DNA of 64,000 nt, from contig NZ_CP012196.1 in NCBI RefSeq assembly GCF_001190745.1, forward strand, positions 1,426,001 through 1,490,000, in the 5' to 3' direction. The position numbers and the translations under genes are program-made. Source of the stretch: Campylobacter gracilis. GTDB lineage: Bacteria; Campylobacterota; Campylobacteria; Campylobacterales; Campylobacteraceae. The notes beneath the pieces are model-generated. The model did no database searches. It saw nothing but the letters and a program-made list of their open reading frames with translations, and was not told the DNA's origin. Positions 36,181-46,371 of the stretch are shown here, piece by piece (the first letter of the stretch is position 1; each line of letters begins with the position of its first letter).

Positions 36181-36771
36181 TTATTCGCATAATTTTTTAA
36201 AAATCAGCTCGCGCATGTCGTTTGCGTTAAGCTGAAAATACAAAATCGCCTCACGGCGAGCCTTTTGATACTCGCGCCTTGCTTTTTCATCTGCTGCGCC
36301 GAGCTTTGCGCCGTTAAATTTCGCCATACGCGCCGAACTCAGCTCTTTTAGCCTCTCGCCGCCCGGAGAGATGCCGCCGCTATAATTAAACCACTCTTTG
36401 CTCTGAAAAATATTAAATAAAATTTGAAAATCTACGAAATTTCCCTTATTGTACTCTGCGCAGACCCCGTTTTTGTGGCTTGCGGTGTAGATCACGCCGT
36501 ATCTGCGCTCAAAAAAATATAGTTTTATGAGCTTTGCGTTTTTGTCTAAATTTGCGCCGCTACCGCCCAAAATCGCAAGCCTCGCATCGCCGCGCGTTTC
36601 GTAAGGACCTAAAATCGCGCCGTTTTCGTAGAGATTTCCGCCGCAAAGAGCGTATTTCGTATCCCCAAGCTCGCTTGAAAGAACGTAGGTTTTATCGGTT
36701 GCGAGCGAGTTTTTGCCCGCGCAGCCGAGCAGCGACAGAGCCAAAAACAAAGATGAGATAAAAAATTTCAT
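36181..36771 (-). CDS. Lipoprotein, paralog 1 of 4
   Basis: 196 residues beginning MKFFISSLFLALSLLGCAGK, with lipobox LLGC. I use the ATG at 36771 (AAAGGA upstream) instead of the longer frame from 36867. The mature part shares a pattern with the lipoproteins at 38321, 38959 and 39593: NLYENG.ILG.Y, an exposed strand ending in GVC.EYN.GNFVDF, and a late helical part. Function unknown. Found next to the cold-shock protein gene. Confidence 0.72.
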   Translation of the reverse strand: MKFFISSLFLALSLLGCAGKNSLATDKTYVLSSELGDTKYALCGGNLYENGAILGPYETRGDARLAILGGSGANLDKNAKLIKLYFFERRYGVIYTASHKNGVCAEYNKGNFVDFQILFNIFQSKEWFNYSGGISPGGERLKELSSARMAKFNGAKLGAADEKARREYQKARREAILYFQLNANDMRELIFKKLCE

Positions 36772-37262
36772 CGCAAAAAATCCTTTAAATTTTAAAATTT
36801 TGCCTAATTTATGAAGCGGAATCGGCAAAGCGAAATTTACTAAATTTACCGCATTTACCGCGCGCAAATTTTAATTTTGCTTCTCAAATGCCGCCGCGTT
36901 GCTCGCGCGGACGTAAATTTTAAAATTTTGCGCTGCTTGCAAAAGCTAAATTTAAAAGCCGAGCGCAAAACGTAAATTTAAACCGCAGCGCAAATTTAGC
37001 CGCAAGGACCTGCGCAAATCGGCTAAATTTAAAATTTCGCGGCGCAGCTTTTATCGCCAAGCTAGGCTGCACTTGCTTTTGCCGCTTTTTAAAATTTTAA
37101 ATTTACCTGCACATCTTGTTTTCCAGCTCATCCATAAGCGCGGCTATATCGTCGCCTACGAGCTCCATTAACGCCGTTTGTCGCTGCTGCTCGTTTAAAT
37201 TTTGCGCGCCGATTTAAATTTTATAAGCCGCAAATTTAAAGCGGCACGAAATCCAAACAGCA
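36772..37262. other. Mostly gene-free stretch with a short possible gene remnant
   Basis: About 490 bp of AAATTT-rich DNA. On the minus strand 37103-37213 reads QNLNEQQRQTALMELVGDD and on to MDELENKMCR before a stop, protein-like but with no start codon or RBS in the right place. Possibly the end of a lost gene. Confidence 0.35.
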
Positions 37263-38294
37263 CTAAATATAATAGATGCTGTTTTTGATATTTTTGCCGT
37301 CGATCTCGTTTTTGCGCCACGAGCTCTCGTCGTTTAGCACGATCCAGCGCTTCTCCTCCTCACGGTAAAACCAATCCTTGTCGATCTGATAGTAGATCTG
37401 GCATCCCAAAATTTCGATGATGTTGGCGATGTTGTTGTCGTGGTAATTGTTCTCGTCGAAGTCGGTGAAGGTGCGCTGCCCCATCTCGGCGTAGAGCTCG
37501 TTTAAAATTTGAAGCATCTCGCTTAGGCGCGTATCCATCTTCTCGACCTGAAGCCCAAGCTCGTTAGCCTCTCTGAATAAGATCGGATAGTCGTGCGACG
37601 GGTAGCCGCTGTTTAGCTTGTCGCTGATAAAGGCGATCTTTTGCTCATCTTCGAAGTGGTAGCGCAGAATTTCGCGGCAAATTTTAAGCGACAGGCTGCT
37701 TGCGCGATCGACGGCGCCGAAAACGAGCGGATGGATATACTTGTAAAGCTCTTTATACGGGTTCTCGTCGTTGGGGCGTTCGTTATTTTTCCAAAGCTTC
37801 ACCACGCGACTTAGCTCGTCCATCGATACGTTGGCTTGATCGTTTGTGTTCGTAACCGGCGAAAGCTCGTGACGTAGCGAAGTATCGACCGACGTTAGGT
37901 ATCCTAACGGCCCCATTAAAATTTTATTCGCCCCAAGCGCCATCATCGTAGCCGCCGAAGCGCAGTTTGCCGGCACTAGAGCGATCAGCTCGTCGCAATG
38001 GTTGCGCAGGATCGAGACGATCTTAAGCGAGGCGATGCCGCTGCCGCCGTCAGATTTGATGTAAAGGTAGAGCTTTTCGAAATGCTTGCCCTTTAGGTGG
38101 TCGTTGATACTGATCGCGTCGTTGCCGCAGACACTGCCCGCGCCCGAATTAAAATAGGTAAGCAGCGGTGCGCCCAGATATTTCTCGATATTGGTGATCA
38201 CCTCTTGCGTTTGCTTCATCAAAATAGGCGGTTGCTTCGCCGCCTTTTTGGCGCCCTGCTTCTGCGGCTCTTCGTCTTTGGATAAAAATCCCAT
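37263..38294 (-). CDS. SDH-family Clp-fold serine proteinase
   Basis: 343 residues with a ClpP/crotonase fold as in the SDH (Ser-Asp-His) protease family. Visible: IKSDGGSGIASLKI (oxyanion region), ANCASAATMMALGANKILMG with the candidate nucleophile serine, and GPLGYLTSVDTSL. No signal peptide; the N-terminus is K/Q-rich, so it is probably cytoplasmic or membrane-associated. It sits inside a group of related lipoprotein genes, all leftward. Substrate unknown; a signal-peptide-peptidase-like or membrane quality role is possible. Confidence 0.82.
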   Translation of the reverse strand: MGFLSKDEEPQKQGAKKAAKQPPILMKQTQEVITNIEKYLGAPLLTYFNSGAGSVCGNDAISINDHLKGKHFEKLYLYIKSDGGSGIASLKIVSILRNHCDELIALVPANCASAATMMALGANKILMGPLGYLTSVDTSLRHELSPVTNTNDQANVSMDELSRVVKLWKNNERPNDENPYKELYKYIHPLVFGAVDRASSLSLKICREILRYHFEDEQKIAFISDKLNSGYPSHDYPILFREANELGLQVEKMDTRLSEMLQILNELYAEMGQRTFTDFDENNYHDNNIANIIEILGCQIYYQIDKDWFYREEEKRWIVLNDESSWRKNEIDGKNIKNSIYYI

Positions 38295-38320
38295 GGTTTT
38301 CCTTTCGTGTTGGTTTGGTT

Positions 38321-38944
38321 TTAAAATTTTAACTTACAAATATCGCGCAATCTGTCCCGGTGCCACTCGATGCTCTCTTTAACCGTATTGCCTAGAGCCG
38401 TATGTGGACTTTGCAAAAACGCTCTACTATTTTTTAGGCTTGAGCTCACGTATTCGTAGCGTGAGATCACGTTTGCGCTGGCGCTTTGCGACACCGAAGC
38501 CGAAAACGAGTATGAATAAAGCGGCGCGGAGGAAGCGTAGCCGCTAAAGTGCTCTTTCAGACTTACGAATTTGCCCTCCGCAAAGGTCTTGCAAACGCCG
38601 CCGCTCGCGGAATACTCGGCGATTCGCAGCTCTTTATTGGGCGTAAAAACGTAGATCGTAAATTTATTTAGAGCTCTTTGCGAAATTTGATCCTTAGCCG
38701 TGCCGACTCCTCTTTCGTCTGTAAATAGATAGAGATTGGAGCCCTCCTCTTCATATCTTCCTAAGATCGCGTCATCTTTTAAAAGCGCGCCGCCTGAAAT
38801 TTTATACTCGGTGACGGTCTGCCCGTCGTAGCTCATCATCACGGAATTTTCCGGATGCAGCTCGGCTTGCGAATACTTTACCTTCATACAACCCGCAAGC
38901 AGCGCGACCGCCGCAAGCAGCGCCAAAATTTTAATTTTATCCAT
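38321..38944 (-). CDS. Lipoprotein, paralog 2 of 4
   Basis: 207 residues starting MDKIKILALLAAVALLAGCM, lipobox LAGC. Start at 38944 chosen for GAGGGAG upstream; the frame from 38968 overlaps the next gene. Shares with its neighbours the block around SGGALLKDDAILGRYEE, an FTDERG strand and SGGVCKTFAEGKFVSLKEHF. C-terminal RDICKLKF adds a conserved-looking cysteine. Function unknown. Confidence 0.75.
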   Translation of the reverse strand: MDKIKILALLAAVALLAGCMKVKYSQAELHPENSVMMSYDGQTVTEYKISGGALLKDDAILGRYEEEGSNLYLFTDERGVGTAKDQISQRALNKFTIYVFTPNKELRIAEYSASGGVCKTFAEGKFVSLKEHFSGYASSAPLYSYSFSASVSQSASANVISRYEYVSSSLKNSRAFLQSPHTALGNTVKESIEWHRDRLRDICKLKF

Positions 38945-38958
38945 AACTCCCTCGAAGT

Positions 38959-39576
38959 TTATCTGCAAAAATCGTCTAGTTTTCTAGTCTTCATAGCTTT
39001 TGCATATCCGTGAAGATATACGCTCGTGACGCTAATTTTCACGGCACGATCCATTTTCTTATCTTGGATTAATTTGCTTATATCCGAAGTTTTATATACA
39101 CCTAATTCCTTTGAAGCTCCATTTTGTATGATGCCCTCGTCGTCGCTTTTTGAAATTTTACCATCCGCGTAAAGCCAATCGCCATCTTTAAAAGTATTTG
39201 AAATAAAGTCAAAATTCACGTATCGGCCTGCGTTATAGACGCTGCAAATTCCATCCTTGTGCCAAACGCTAAATATCATTGCGCCCCCATCGTCAAAATG
39301 ATAAAATTTCATCCGTTTGGCATTTAGAGCGGATCTGTAGTTATTACCGTAAGACCTGCCCGCCCCATCGACGGCAATCGTTCTTATGTTATTTCTATAT
39401 ATCGAATACACGCCTAAATTTCTGCCGTTTTCATATAGATTCTCGCCGGCAAATTTATAGATCACGGTTTTGTTGCCGTCGTAAAATTTAAACTCTTTAT
39501 CGCTCTTAGCCGGACGCAATACCCCGCATCCTCCAAGTAGTGCCGCCAAAACGGCAAAAATTATAAAATTTTTCAT
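38959..39576 (-). CDS. Lipoprotein, paralog 3 of 4
   Basis: 205 residues starting MKNFIIFAVLAALLGGCGVL, lipobox LGGC. Its signal is almost identical to that of the neighbour at 39593, showing recent duplication. Mature block: GENLYENGRNLGVYS, IAVDGAGRSYG, HKDGICSVYNAGRYVNFDF. C-terminus RKLDDFCR has the late cysteine. Function unknown. Confidence 0.75.
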   Translation of the reverse strand: MKNFIIFAVLAALLGGCGVLRPAKSDKEFKFYDGNKTVIYKFAGENLYENGRNLGVYSIYRNNIRTIAVDGAGRSYGNNYRSALNAKRMKFYHFDDGGAMIFSVWHKDGICSVYNAGRYVNFDFISNTFKDGDWLYADGKISKSDDEGIIQNGASKELGVYKTSDISKLIQDKKMDRAVKISVTSVYLHGYAKAMKTRKLDDFCR

Positions 39577-39592
39577 TTATCACTCCTCAAAT

Positions 39593-40234
39593 TTAATCCA
39601 ACCTTTTAGACTTTTCTCTACAAAGCAGACCAAGAAGCGTAGCACCGCTAAGCACGACGGATGCTTGCACATGATCTGCTACTGTCGAATTTAGTTTTTC
39701 TAAAATTTTTTTATCCACATAAGATAGCTTTTCATTAGCGAAATCATACCTGGATGAAATTTTTCCCATTCCTTTTCTTGACATCAAAACATCATAACTA
39801 TATGCCACGATCGGCTCGCCTCGTGAATACATAGTAATATACTCCTTTATATGTACATATTTTCCTGCGGACAATGCTTTACAAACGCCGTCATTATGGC
39901 TATAAGAGATCACTTTAATAAATTCGTTCGGAACGAATATTATCTCCGTAATTTTTTTAGAATTATGTTCTTTTATCGCACTGGGATCTATATAACCATT
40001 TCCCATTTCATCAGTATAAATGTGCATACCAAGTCCCGGTGCCGTAAGATATTTGCCTAACACTTTGCCATTTTTATAGAGTTTTCCGTTATGGGCTCGG
40101 TATTTAGTGGAAATATTTTTGTCAAAGCTTAACATTGCGATATCTTCCGAGTCGGCAATTCCGTTTTGATCTTTTTTGCCCGCGCATCCTCCAAGTAGTG
40201 CCGCCAAAACGGCAAAAACTATAAAATTTTTCAT
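39593..40234 (-). CDS. Lipoprotein, paralog 4 of 4
   Basis: 213 residues starting MKNFIVFAVLAALLGGCAGK, lipobox LGGC. Shared block: NGKLYKNGKVLGKYL, IYTDEMGNGYID, HNDGVCKALSAGKYVHIKEY. The end (LLGLLCREKSK) again has a late cysteine. AAGGAG before the ATG. The gene is more AT-rich in the middle. With paralogs 2 and 3 it forms a tandem triplet. Confidence 0.75.
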   Translation of the reverse strand: MKNFIVFAVLAALLGGCAGKKDQNGIADSEDIAMLSFDKNISTKYRAHNGKLYKNGKVLGKYLTAPGLGMHIYTDEMGNGYIDPSAIKEHNSKKITEIIFVPNEFIKVISYSHNDGVCKALSAGKYVHIKEYITMYSRGEPIVAYSYDVLMSRKGMGKISSRYDFANEKLSYVDKKILEKLNSTVADHVQASVVLSGATLLGLLCREKSKRLD

Positions 40235-40342
40235 TTATCTCTCCTTAAATTCTAATCCTTCGCCGCACCTTGCCGCCGTCTCGCCATCCTATTTTAAAAT
40301 TTCAAGGCGTTTTGCGCCCTCAAATTTTAAAATTTGCTCGCC

Positions 40343-41323
40343 CTACTTCTCGCCGAAACGCTCCTTTAAAATTTTATACGCCTCGTTGATCTCCTGAAGC
40401 TTCTTCGTGCCCTCCTGGATGATCTCCTCGTCCGCGCCCTTGCCCATCAGGATGTCGGGGTGGTATTTTTTCACGAGCTCGCGATATTTTTTCTTGATCT
40501 CGCTAAACGTAGCGTCCTTGGAGAGCCCCAAAATTTCATACGGATCTCTTTTGCTTTTGGCGGAGCCTTGCGAGCTGCCCGAATAGCCGTCGCTATATCC
40601 ACTCGAATACCCGCCGTAACCGCTAGAACTTTGCGAGCCTCCGTAGCCCGAACCCGCCGTGCCGCCATATCCGTAGCCGGTGCCGCCGCCGTAACTACTG
40701 CTTCCGTAGCCGCCCGTGCTTCTGCCGCCGTATTTGTCCCAATACCCGCCGCTTCTTGTGCTATAGCCGTCGTATTCATCGTAAGCGGAGCTGCTTTGCG
40801 CGCCGCCGTTTTCGTAATATGTGCCATAAAAGCTGCGCTCAAAGGTCGCGAAAATCTGGCTTTGGATATGCTCTGCAATGCCCAACCCGTCGCAAATCTG
40901 CGAGATTGTGCGCCGCTCTGCCGCACTAAAACCGCGATCGACGTAGGCTAAATTTAAAAAGAAATAGATTAGCCCCGTTTTGCGGCTCGGGCTCGGGCGG
41001 TAGATTTGGTTATATTTTTCGGCGAGCTCGCGCACATTTGCGAAGTTTTCTTTCTCGAGCTTATAAACGAGCTTCAGCGCCTCGCGTTCGCGTTCGCCGG
41101 CGCCCATTTGGCGTACCAAATCGTCTAAAATTTCGCTTATCATCGCGGCTTCGGACTCGCTTACGTGCCCGTCGCTTTTGGCGACCTTGGCTAGAAGTGC
41201 TACTAAAATTTTAGCCTCTGCTAGCTGCATTTGAGCCTTGCCGCGATAGCCAGAGTTGCCGAAAGCCACACCGATCTGCGCGAAAATATACAGCGCGATT
41301 AAAAGAAATATGATGCTAAGCAC
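40343..41323 (-). CDS. TerB-DnaJ membrane co-chaperone (DjlA-like)
   Basis: 326 residues: an N-terminal membrane helix (1-20), a TerB-like helical domain (about 35-165), a linker of roughly 70 residues made of G, S and Y ([18 protein letters not shown]), and a C-terminal J domain ([20 protein letters not shown], with HPD in KKYHPDIL) that would stimulate DnaK. Same architecture as DjlA, although the low-complexity G/S/Y linker is unusually long. Start is GTG at 41323, 3 bases after the purL stop. Confidence 0.87.
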   Translation of the reverse strand: MLSIIFLLIALYIFAQIGVAFGNSGYRGKAQMQLAEAKILVALLAKVAKSDGHVSESEAAMISEILDDLVRQMGAGEREREALKLVYKLEKENFANVRELAEKYNQIYRPSPSRKTGLIYFFLNLAYVDRGFSAAERRTISQICDGLGIAEHIQSQIFATFERSFYGTYYENGGAQSSSAYDEYDGYSTRSGGYWDKYGGRSTGGYGSSSYGGGTGYGYGGTAGSGYGGSQSSSGYGGYSSGYSDGYSGSSQGSAKSKRDPYEILGLSKDATFSEIKKKYRELVKKYHPDILMGKGADEEIIQEGTKKLQEINEAYKILKERFGEK

Positions 41324-41326
41324 GCG

Positions 41327-43522
41327 CTAATCTTCGCTCTTTACGATCTTGGCAAACTCGCCGAAGTAAATTTCTTTTAACGCCTTTAGATTTTTACGGA
41401 CGGAATTTATACGAAATGCTTCGCCGCCGCTGACGCCTAGACGCATCAAGCTTAGCCCGTATTTTGCGGCCAGCTCTTTAAATTTTGCCTCGTTGCGCAC
41501 GCCGAAAATCGCGCGCGAAAAGCTCTCGTCGAAAATATCTCTGCTATCGTCGCAGCTCATCTCAAACTCGCCACCGATGCCGCCCACGCACGCCATCTTT
41601 GCAAGCGTAATCGCCACGCCGCCGATTCCTACGGAGTTTGCAAATTCCAAAACCCCGCTCTTGCCCGCTTCTATCGCGAAGTCCCACAAAGCGCGCTCGG
41701 CCTTTAAATTTAACTCAGGTAGGCTGCCTGCGACGCGATTTTCCACCGCTTTCATATAAAGCGAGCCCGCAAATACGCCCTTCGTATCGCCTACCAGATA
41801 GACGCTCACGCCGCTAGCGCAAAAATCGCTAGGGATGATCTCGCCCTCGTTCGTGCCCACGCACACGATCGCGGGAGTGGGCTGGATGCTAACGCCGCCC
41901 GTTTCGTTATAAAGGCTTACGTTGCCGCTGATGACCGGGGTATTTAGCGTGGCGCAAGCCTGCTTGATCCCCTCGCAGCCCTGCGCGAACTGCCACATAA
42001 CCTCGGGATTTTGCGGATTGCCGTAGTTTAGGCAATCGGTGATAGCTAGAGGCGTTGCGCCGCTCATCGCGACCTTTCGCCCTGCCGACGCTACCGCGAG
42101 CGCCGCGCCTATGCGAGGATGGACGTAATTCATCCGCGTGTTGCAGTCCGCAGCCATCGCGAGCTTTACGCCGTTTTGCTTAACGCGCATCACAGCAGCG
42201 CCCAGCATGCCGGGACGCTTGGCGGAGTTTAGCCCTACGTTGGCGTCGTATTGATCGTAGATGTAGGATTTATTTAGTACTTCTGGGTCCTCAAAAATTT
42301 TATCAAACGCCGCTTCCAGCTCGCGCTCGCTTGCGCCGCAACCACACAAATTTTGCCGCGCGATCTGCGCCATATATGCAGGCTCTTTTATCGGGCGATC
42401 CAGCACGGGTGCCGCCTCGCTAAGCGGCTCGATCGGGATAACGCCCGCTAGCTCGCCGTGCCAAAAAAGCTCCATCTTGCCACTATCCGTCACCTCGCCG
42501 ATTACGGCGGCATCCAGATCCCATTTGGCAAAAATTTCTTTGATTTTCTCCTCGCAGCCCTTTTTGGCGCAGATCAGCATGCGCTCCTGGCTCTCGCTTA
42601 GCATCAGCTCGTACGGGCTCATCCCTGCCTCTCGCATCGGCACAAGGTCCAAATTTAACCTCATGCCGCTGCCGCTGCGTCCAGCCATCTCAAAGCTGCT
42701 TGAAGTAAGCCCCGCCGCGCCCATATCCTGGATACCCACGACATAATCGGTTTTAAAAAGCTCCAAGCACGCCTCCATCAGCAGCTTTTCGGCGAACGGA
42801 TCGCCCACCTGCACGGTCGGGCGCAGGGATTTGTTTGCGTCATTAAAGCTATCGCTCGCCATCACGGCTCCTCCGAGCCCGTCACGGCCCGTCTTAGAGC
42901 CCACGTAGATCACGCTGTTGCCGACGCCTTCGGCCCTGCCATAGAAAATTTCATCCTTTTTAACGATACCTAGAGCAAAGGCATTAACTAAAATGTTGCC
43001 GTCAAAGCTCTTATCAAAGCTCGTCTCGCCGCCTATCGTAGGGATGCCCATGCAGTTGCCATAGTGAGCGATACCTGCGACTGCTCCTTTTAGCAGATAG
43101 CGCTGCTTCCTGGCACTTTCGCTTCTTCCTCGCACCTCGCCGAAACGAAGCGAGTTCATATTGGCCTCGACGCGCGCGCCCATCGTAAAGATATCGCGCA
43201 GTATCCCGCCCACGCCGGTCGCAGCCCCCTGAAAAGGCTCTATGAAGCTAGGGTGGTTGTGGCTTTCCATCTTAAAAACCGCAGCCATGCCGCCGCCGAT
43301 GTCGATGACGCCTGCGTTTTCGCCCGGGCCTTGGATAACCCAAGGCGCCTTGGTCGGAAAGCCGCTTAAGTATTTTTTACTCGATTTATAGCTGCAGTGC
43401 TCGCTCCACATCGCGCTAAAAATCCCAAGCTCGAGCAGATTCGGCTCGCGACCTAAAATTTTTAAAATTTTTTCATATTCTTCGTCTGAAATTTTATGTG
43501 CCGCTACTACTTTTTTGTCCAT
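41327..43522 (-). CDS. purL: Phosphoribosylformylglycinamidine synthase subunit PurL
   Basis: ATP-dependent FGAM synthetase of the small (PurLQS) type, 731 residues. Visible: [19 protein letters not shown], the ATP-site [39 protein letters not shown] and the second half repeat with [16 protein letters not shown]. Needs PurS and PurQ from elsewhere. First gene of a unit with the TerB-DnaJ gene downstream. No odd features. Confidence 0.97.
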   Translation of the reverse strand: MDKKVVAAHKISDEEYEKILKILGREPNLLELGIFSAMWSEHCSYKSSKKYLSGFPTKAPWVIQGPGENAGVIDIGGGMAAVFKMESHNHPSFIEPFQGAATGVGGILRDIFTMGARVEANMNSLRFGEVRGRSESARKQRYLLKGAVAGIAHYGNCMGIPTIGGETSFDKSFDGNILVNAFALGIVKKDEIFYGRAEGVGNSVIYVGSKTGRDGLGGAVMASDSFNDANKSLRPTVQVGDPFAEKLLMEACLELFKTDYVVGIQDMGAAGLTSSSFEMAGRSGSGMRLNLDLVPMREAGMSPYELMLSESQERMLICAKKGCEEKIKEIFAKWDLDAAVIGEVTDSGKMELFWHGELAGVIPIEPLSEAAPVLDRPIKEPAYMAQIARQNLCGCGASERELEAAFDKIFEDPEVLNKSYIYDQYDANVGLNSAKRPGMLGAAVMRVKQNGVKLAMAADCNTRMNYVHPRIGAALAVASAGRKVAMSGATPLAITDCLNYGNPQNPEVMWQFAQGCEGIKQACATLNTPVISGNVSLYNETGGVSIQPTPAIVCVGTNEGEIIPSDFCASGVSVYLVGDTKGVFAGSLYMKAVENRVAGSLPELNLKAERALWDFAIEAGKSGVLEFANSVGIGGVAITLAKMACVGGIGGEFEMSCDDSRDIFDESFSRAIFGVRNEAKFKELAAKYGLSLMRLGVSGGEAFRINSVRKNLKALKEIYFGEFAKIVKSED

Positions 43523-43586
43523 TTTTTCGCCCTTTTCGCCGTTAAATTTAGGCCCGTATGATAGCTAAAATTTTCTATCATTTCGA

Positions 43587-44342
43587 TTAATCTTCGCCCT
43601 TTTTAAGATACTTCTCGTAAAGTTTCGCCTCTTTTAAAAACGCGTAAAATGCGTTAATGTTTGCCGTGATAAATCCCTTGCGCCCGTCAAAAAGCGATCT
43701 GCGCAAAATGTATGATTTAAAAAACGCAAACGGATAGATCAGCAAAAGCTTCGCAAGGCTCGGCTTCTTGCCCTTCTCAAAATCCCCCTGCGCGCGTAGC
43801 GTGGAGTAGTTGTTGTTTTTCGTAACGAGCTCGGCGATCGGCTTTTCGCTAAAATGGTTGACGCAAAATTTACTCTTTTTTACTGCGCCTTTTACGATCG
43901 AAATTTGCGCGTGAACGCCCATATTTCTATACTCGCCGCACTCCTTGCGAAAGAAGCGGATGTGGGTGTTTTTATGCACGAGATCGGAGCACTTGCGTCC
44001 GAGCGAGTATTCGTGAAATTTAATATCCAGCGCAGAGTAATCGCTCTGGCTCATAAACTCCTCTATCTCGCCTTTTAGCTCAGGACTTACCTCCTCGTCG
44101 CCGTCGAGATTGAGCACCCATTCGTTGCTACATAGCGAAAATGCGTAGTTTTTCTGCACCCCCTCGCCCTGCCAATCGTGATGGTAAATTTTATCGGTAA
44201 ATTTACGCGCGATTTGCAGCGTGGCATCGGTGCTGCCGCTATCGACGATTATGATCTCGGCAAAATCCGACACGCTACGCAGCATACGCTCGATGTGGCG
44301 CTCCTCATTCATCACTATCGCATAAACGGACGCTTTAATCAT
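43587..44342 (-). CDS. Glycosyltransferase family 2 (WaaE-like)
   Basis: 251 residues, GT-A fold: ASVYAIVMNEERHIERMLRS, IIIVDSGSTDATLQIA, and DGDEEVS as the metal-binding DxD-like site, then a basic helical C-terminus (PFAFFKSYILRRSLFDGRKGF). Resembles WaaE/KdtX-like enzymes that add a hexose to the lipooligosaccharide inner core; donor and acceptor unproven. I use the ATG at 44342 (AAGGA upstream), which overlaps the deacetylase stop as ATGA, over the frame from 44375. Confidence 0.88.
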   Translation of the reverse strand: MIKASVYAIVMNEERHIERMLRSVSDFAEIIIVDSGSTDATLQIARKFTDKIYHHDWQGEGVQKNYAFSLCSNEWVLNLDGDEEVSPELKGEIEEFMSQSDYSALDIKFHEYSLGRKCSDLVHKNTHIRFFRKECGEYRNMGVHAQISIVKGAVKKSKFCVNHFSEKPIAELVTKNNNYSTLRAQGDFEKGKKPSLAKLLLIYPFAFFKSYILRRSLFDGRKGFITANINAFYAFLKEAKLYEKYLKKGED

Positions 44343-45130
44343 AGTTTGTTCCTTATCCTCGTAAATTTCAGCCAAAAATCAAAAAACCCCTCCGTGCCCA
44401 AAATACCGATACGCTTTACGGCGTATTTATCGTCGCCCGCCTCGTAAAGTCCGCGCTTGACGACCACCGCGCCTTTAAAATTTGATCTGGCGATATTTAA
44501 AATTTCGTCGTTAAATTTACCGTACGGGTAGGCAAACACCTCGCACGGCCGCCCGCAAATACGCGCTACGCGAGCCTTGGATTCGATGATCTCATCTGTG
44601 GCTAGCTGCGGATCGCTCGCGTAGGTAAGGTCTAAATTTACGTGGTGCATCGTATGCGCGCCGAACTCCACCAGCCCGCTTGCTTGCATTTTTAAAATTT
44701 GCTCCTCGTTTAGCATCCGCGCAAGGTGGGTCGTGTTAGCGCGCTCCCAGTCGTTTTGTACGGCATCCGGCACCAAAAATATGCTCGCTTTGAAATCGTA
44801 TTTTTTCAAAATTTCAAAGGCATCGGTAAAGTTATTTTCAAACCCGTCGTCGAATGTGATGCAAACCGCCTTTTTAGGCAGCCGCTCTAGCGCGATAAGC
44901 TCGCTAAGCTTAAAGCTTTCAAAGCCATTTTTCGCAAGCCACGCGATCTGTCTTTCAAAATCCGCAGGCTTCAGCCGCCATTTGTCGAATTTATCGCCCT
45001 TATGCTCCTCTACGCTATGATACATCAGCACCCGCGCCTTATGCCAGCCCTGCGGGATCCGCCACCAGTTATACCGCAGCGAAACGCCCACCGCGGCGGC
45101 AAAGATCAGAAACATAAAAATATAGTTCAT
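44339..45130 (-). CDS. Polysaccharide deacetylase family protein
   Basis: 263 residues with an N-terminal membrane anchor (1-18) and a NodB-type deacetylase domain: VLMYHSVEEH, ITFDDGFENN (metal Asp), FGAHTMHHVNL (metal His pair) and FAYPYGKFND. Removes acetyl groups from a sugar polymer or glycolipid, facing the periplasm. Overlaps the genes on both sides (ATGA-type). A related deacetylase lies at 48268. Confidence 0.9.
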   Translation of the reverse strand: MNYIFMFLIFAAAVGVSLRYNWWRIPQGWHKARVLMYHSVEEHKGDKFDKWRLKPADFERQIAWLAKNGFESFKLSELIALERLPKKAVCITFDDGFENNFTDAFEILKKYDFKASIFLVPDAVQNDWERANTTHLARMLNEEQILKMQASGLVEFGAHTMHHVNLDLTYASDPQLATDEIIESKARVARICGRPCEVFAYPYGKFNDEILNIARSNFKGAVVVKRGLYEAGDDKYAVKRIGILGTEGFFDFWLKFTRIRNKL

Positions 45131-46371
45131 CTTGATTCTTTTACATCATCAACTTTTCTATCACTCGATGAATTTATATATTTATAATAGTTAGCGACAA
45201 GCATAAATATAGTTATAGAAAATATCATAAAAAACGACCAACGGCTCTTAGAAATTACAAAAGTGGAATTTAAAAAGGAAAATGCATAAAAAACACTAAA
45301 TGCACCAATCAATATAAAAGTTCCTTTTCTATAAACATTATAAAGGATACTAAAAAATAGTGTAATGGCAAACCCAAATCCAACAATTCCTTGCTCTGCA
45401 AGTATATCCATCCAAGGGCTATGCGCATGTTCAACCATTTTATTTTGTTCCTTATCTATTTCGTAACTTTCAAATTCCGGTTTATAGTAATCGAATTGTC
45501 TATATTTAAAATTTTTAAAACCTACGCCCAATATAGGATTATCTTTAAATTCTTCTATAGCAGTTTTCCAAATAGCCACCCTAAGGTGCTTTTGATTCTC
45601 GAATGGATGTGCTAAAGAAATCAACCTATCCTGTAATTTATCGCTATTAAAGGCTATAGAAATCACACATACACATAAAACAGCTAACATAATAAAAGCT
45701 GTTTTTCTATAAGGGCTAGTCCAAACTATTATAGGGATAAACACGGAAAGTAATAATAAAGGACCCCTGGAGCCGCTTAGCGGAACAGCTATTAAAATTC
45801 CAAAAAGAGCCGAGCCGTATAGAATGTAATGAGATGAAGAGCGATCTTTCAAACTAAGCATAGCCCCAAACACTCCAACATAAAGAGGCAAGATAAAAGG
45901 GAAAATTCTGCTATTGCTAGAAAAAAATATATCGGTCGCCCTACCATCCAAAATCGGAACGCCAAAAATATTATAGCCTATAAGAAATTGTAGCAGTGCA
46001 TTGAATGCAACGAATAAAACAATATAAGTTTGAAATTTAAAAAATCTTTCTAATTTATCCTTGGAATCAAGATATGTCTTAATCGCCAAATACAAAAGTA
46101 CCCATAAGAATAAAACTCCTGCAGCACTAATAATGCCATCTTTATGTGTTGCCCAAATTACACTAGACAGCATATATATACACCAAATAGACATAAATAT
46201 AAAAAATTTATCTTTAAACACGCAAAATAAGCGCTCCTTAAAAGTATGGAATAGAAATATAACTACTATTAGGGCGCTGAAGACATTATAAGACTTACCT
46301 ACAAAAAAACTTAAAGACAATATATATAATAAATATCCCATAATCTTTTCATAGCTAAATTTTGATAACAT
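45127..46371 (-). CDS. O-antigen ligase/polymerase-like membrane protein
   Basis: 414 residues with about eleven membrane helices and a large periplasmic loop before the last ones (ILGVGFKNFKYRQF, HSPWMDILAEQGIVGFG), the Wzy_C/WaaL pattern in which the conserved His takes part in transfer of glycan to lipid A core or in polymerisation. Much more AT-rich than its neighbours, so likely acquired separately. Ends with a 4-base overlap with the deacetylase. Ligase versus polymerase cannot be decided. Confidence 0.85.
   Translation of the reverse strand: MLSKFSYEKIMGYLLYILSLSFFVGKSYNVFSALIVVIFLFHTFKERLFCVFKDKFFIFMSIWCIYMLSSVIWATHKDGIISAAGVLFLWVLLYLAIKTYLDSKDKLERFFKFQTYIVLFVAFNALLQFLIGYNIFGVPILDGRATDIFFSSNSRIFPFILPLYVGVFGAMLSLKDRSSSHYILYGSALFGILIAVPLSGSRGPLLLLSVFIPIIVWTSPYRKTAFIMLAVLCVCVISIAFNSDKLQDRLISLAHPFENQKHLRVAIWKTAIEEFKDNPILGVGFKNFKYRQFDYYKPEFESYEIDKEQNKMVEHAHSPWMDILAEQGIVGFGFAITLFFSILYNVYRKGTFILIGAFSVFYAFSFLNSTFVISKSRWSFFMIFSITIFMLVANYYKYINSSSDRKVDDVKESR

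Noticed and set aside
37103..37213. Short protein-like frame ending MDELENKMCR
   Set aside because: No start codon with RBS; at most the end of a lost gene, mentioned only within the gap entry.
40460..40951. Long alanine/valine-rich frames opposite and alongside the TerB-DnaJ gene
   Set aside because: Shadows of the G/S/Y-rich linker coding sequence in other frames.
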